Positions 5,862 through 6,164 of a DNA stretch of 6,164 nt are shown here, one piece after another. Origin of the DNA: a candidate division BRC1 bacterium ADurb.BinA292 (lineage in GTDB: Bacteria > Sumerlaeota > Sumerlaeia > MVZB01); assembly GCA_002068205.1 (NCBI GenBank), contig MVZB01000203.1:1-6164 (forward strand), written 5' to 3'. Under the pieces are notes generated by a model. That model did not search any database and was not told the origin of the DNA. It was given only the letters and a program-made list of their open reading frames with translations. Numbering within the stretch: position 1 is the stretch's first letter; each line of letters opens with the position of its first letter. Made by a program: the position numbers and the translations under genes.

Positions 5862-5887
5862 GCCCCGGCCGGGGCCGGATATAAATA
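5862..5887. promoter_or_regulatory. 14-bp GC palindrome next to TATAAATA, possible controlled promoter
   Basis: GCCCCGGCCGGGGC (5862-5875) is a perfect palindrome, followed four bases later by TATAAATA (5880-5887), a rare AT-rich island here and a fair -10 on either strand. No -35 is seen at the right distance on the plus strand; the palindrome occupies the spacer, as an operator would. If used for the small gene, the leader would be about 150 bases and contain the hairpins downstream. Confidence 0.35.
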
Positions 5888-5913
5888 GCCCCTGGTGGCG
5901 CGCAGCGGAACTT

Positions 5914-5950
5914 GGGGATGCTATCGCAAACATCCCCGTCCCCGAAGGGG
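5914..5950 (+). other. Two consecutive hairpins upstream of the small plus-strand gene
   Basis: GGGGATG (5914-5920) pairs perfectly with CATCCCC (5931-5937) around a 10-base loop, immediately followed by CCCC-GAA-GGGG (about 5940-5950). They lie about 100 bases before the small gene and could be a leader structure, but no T-run follows, and there is no known riboswitch I can name. Confidence 0.4.
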
Positions 5951-6033
5951 CGAATTCGGCAACCCCGCCATTCCCGTGTCCCCCCTTCCGCCGGTCTGAA
6001 TCTTGCTCCAGTCTTACTTCAGCCGTATCCACC

Positions 6034-6040
6034 GAAAGGA
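6034..6040 (+). promoter_or_regulatory. Ribosome binding site of the small plus-strand gene
   Basis: GAAAGGA lies eight bases before the ATG at 6049 and supports that start for the gene at the right edge. Confidence 0.6.
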
Positions 6041-6048
6041 TCAGAACA

Positions 6049-6164
6049 ATGCCCAAATCATGGACCAAAAAAGACGAGCGTCAATACGAGCACGTGAAGT
6101 CCAGCGAGAGGAAGGGGGGCCGTTCGGCCAAGCGCGCGAAAGAGATCGCCTCGCCCCAGCATGA
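6049..6164 (+). CDS. Small basic protein of the MPKxWxKKDERQYEH family, 5' part only
   Basis: Thirty-eight codons are visible before the right edge with no stop. The start MPKSWTKKDERQYEHVK, then GRSAKRAKEIA, is a pattern I recognise from short (about 60-100 residue) basic proteins common in bacteria, often labelled plasmid stabilisation protein or, when longer, carrying a Rho-termination-factor N-terminal (SAP-like) helix domain. Their real function is not established. In relatives the text after KEIA usually continues as ARTVNK; here it reads SPQH, a local difference. The start is backed by GAAAGGA eight bases upstream. It is transcribed away from the ABC gene. A helix-rich, possibly nucleic-acid-binding role is only an inference from the many Lys and Arg residues. 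Whether the gene is complete cannot be told. Confidence 0.72.
   Translation, partial: MPKSWTKKDERQYEHVKSSERKGGRSAKRAKEIASPQH

Larger units (their letters stand above)
5595..6048. other. 454-base divergent intergenic region
   Basis: This region separates the minus-strand ABC gene from the plus-strand small gene. The stretch 5661-5760 is purine-rich on the minus strand. It contains a 17-bp palindrome (5777-5793), a 14-bp GC palindrome next to the AT-rich TATAAATA (5862-5887) and hairpins (5914-5950). The ABC frame stays open through it, but with no family match, so I take it as non-coding. Confidence 0.65.

Noticed and set aside
6003..6031. TTGCTC-17-TATCCA as promoter of the small plus-strand gene
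   Set aside because: Only three of six bases match in each box, and the predicted start would fall inside the ribosome site at 6034-6040.
5595..6068. Extension of the ABC ATPase to an ATG at 6068
   Set aside because: The added 158 residues show no domain, cross palindromes and hairpins, and would overlap the start of the divergent small gene.

Overview
The window is strongly GC-rich, with mostly G/C-ending codons, and looks like bacterial chromosome. Low-complexity Pro/Ala/Thr tails and short dispersed repeats between genes would fit a Planctomycetota-like or similar environmental lineage. This is a guess from style; there is no rRNA or other taxonomic marker here.

Layout. From right to left on the minus strand, positions 4370 to 1 hold one tightly packed operon for a type II secretion / type IV pilus-like machine. 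The order is gspI-like pseudopilin (TTG start), gspJ-like pseudopilin, a short GspK/PilX-like pseudopilin, the assembly ATPase gspE, and the first 101 codons of the inner-membrane platform gene gspF, which runs off the left edge. The two junctions between the pseudopilin genes are 4-base ATGA overlaps, and the gspE Shine-Dalgarno is built into the stop codon of the gene before it. A good sigma70-type promoter (4435-4462, minus) stands just before gspI, so the unit seems to begin with gspI; no major pseudopilin (gspG) or gspH precedes it here.

The gap 4371-4715 is not empty. It contains that promoter, a perfect 8-bp-arm inverted repeat, a CT-rich repeat of a type often seen between bacterial genes, and a 7-bp periodic array. 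Next comes a stand-alone ABC-transporter ATPase on the minus strand (4716-5594). Its core is intact but its last 45 or so codons do not look like the family. A 454-base divergent intergenic region (5595-6048) holds a perfect 17-bp palindrome, a 14-bp GC palindrome next to the AT-rich island TATAAATA, and consecutive hairpins. It separates the ATPase from a small plus-strand gene (6049 to the edge) for a basic protein of the MPK-W-KKDERQYEH family.

Working together: GspE hydrolyses ATP and drives GspF to assemble pseudopilins; GspI, GspJ and the GspK-like protein would form the pseudopilus tip. The most unusual points are the long GspE N-terminus with apparently three helical repeats, the shrunken GspK-like protein with a 24-bp tandem repeat, and the repeat-filled gap. 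I see no defence system, CRISPR array, transposase, tRNA or rRNA, and no convincing wholly new system.
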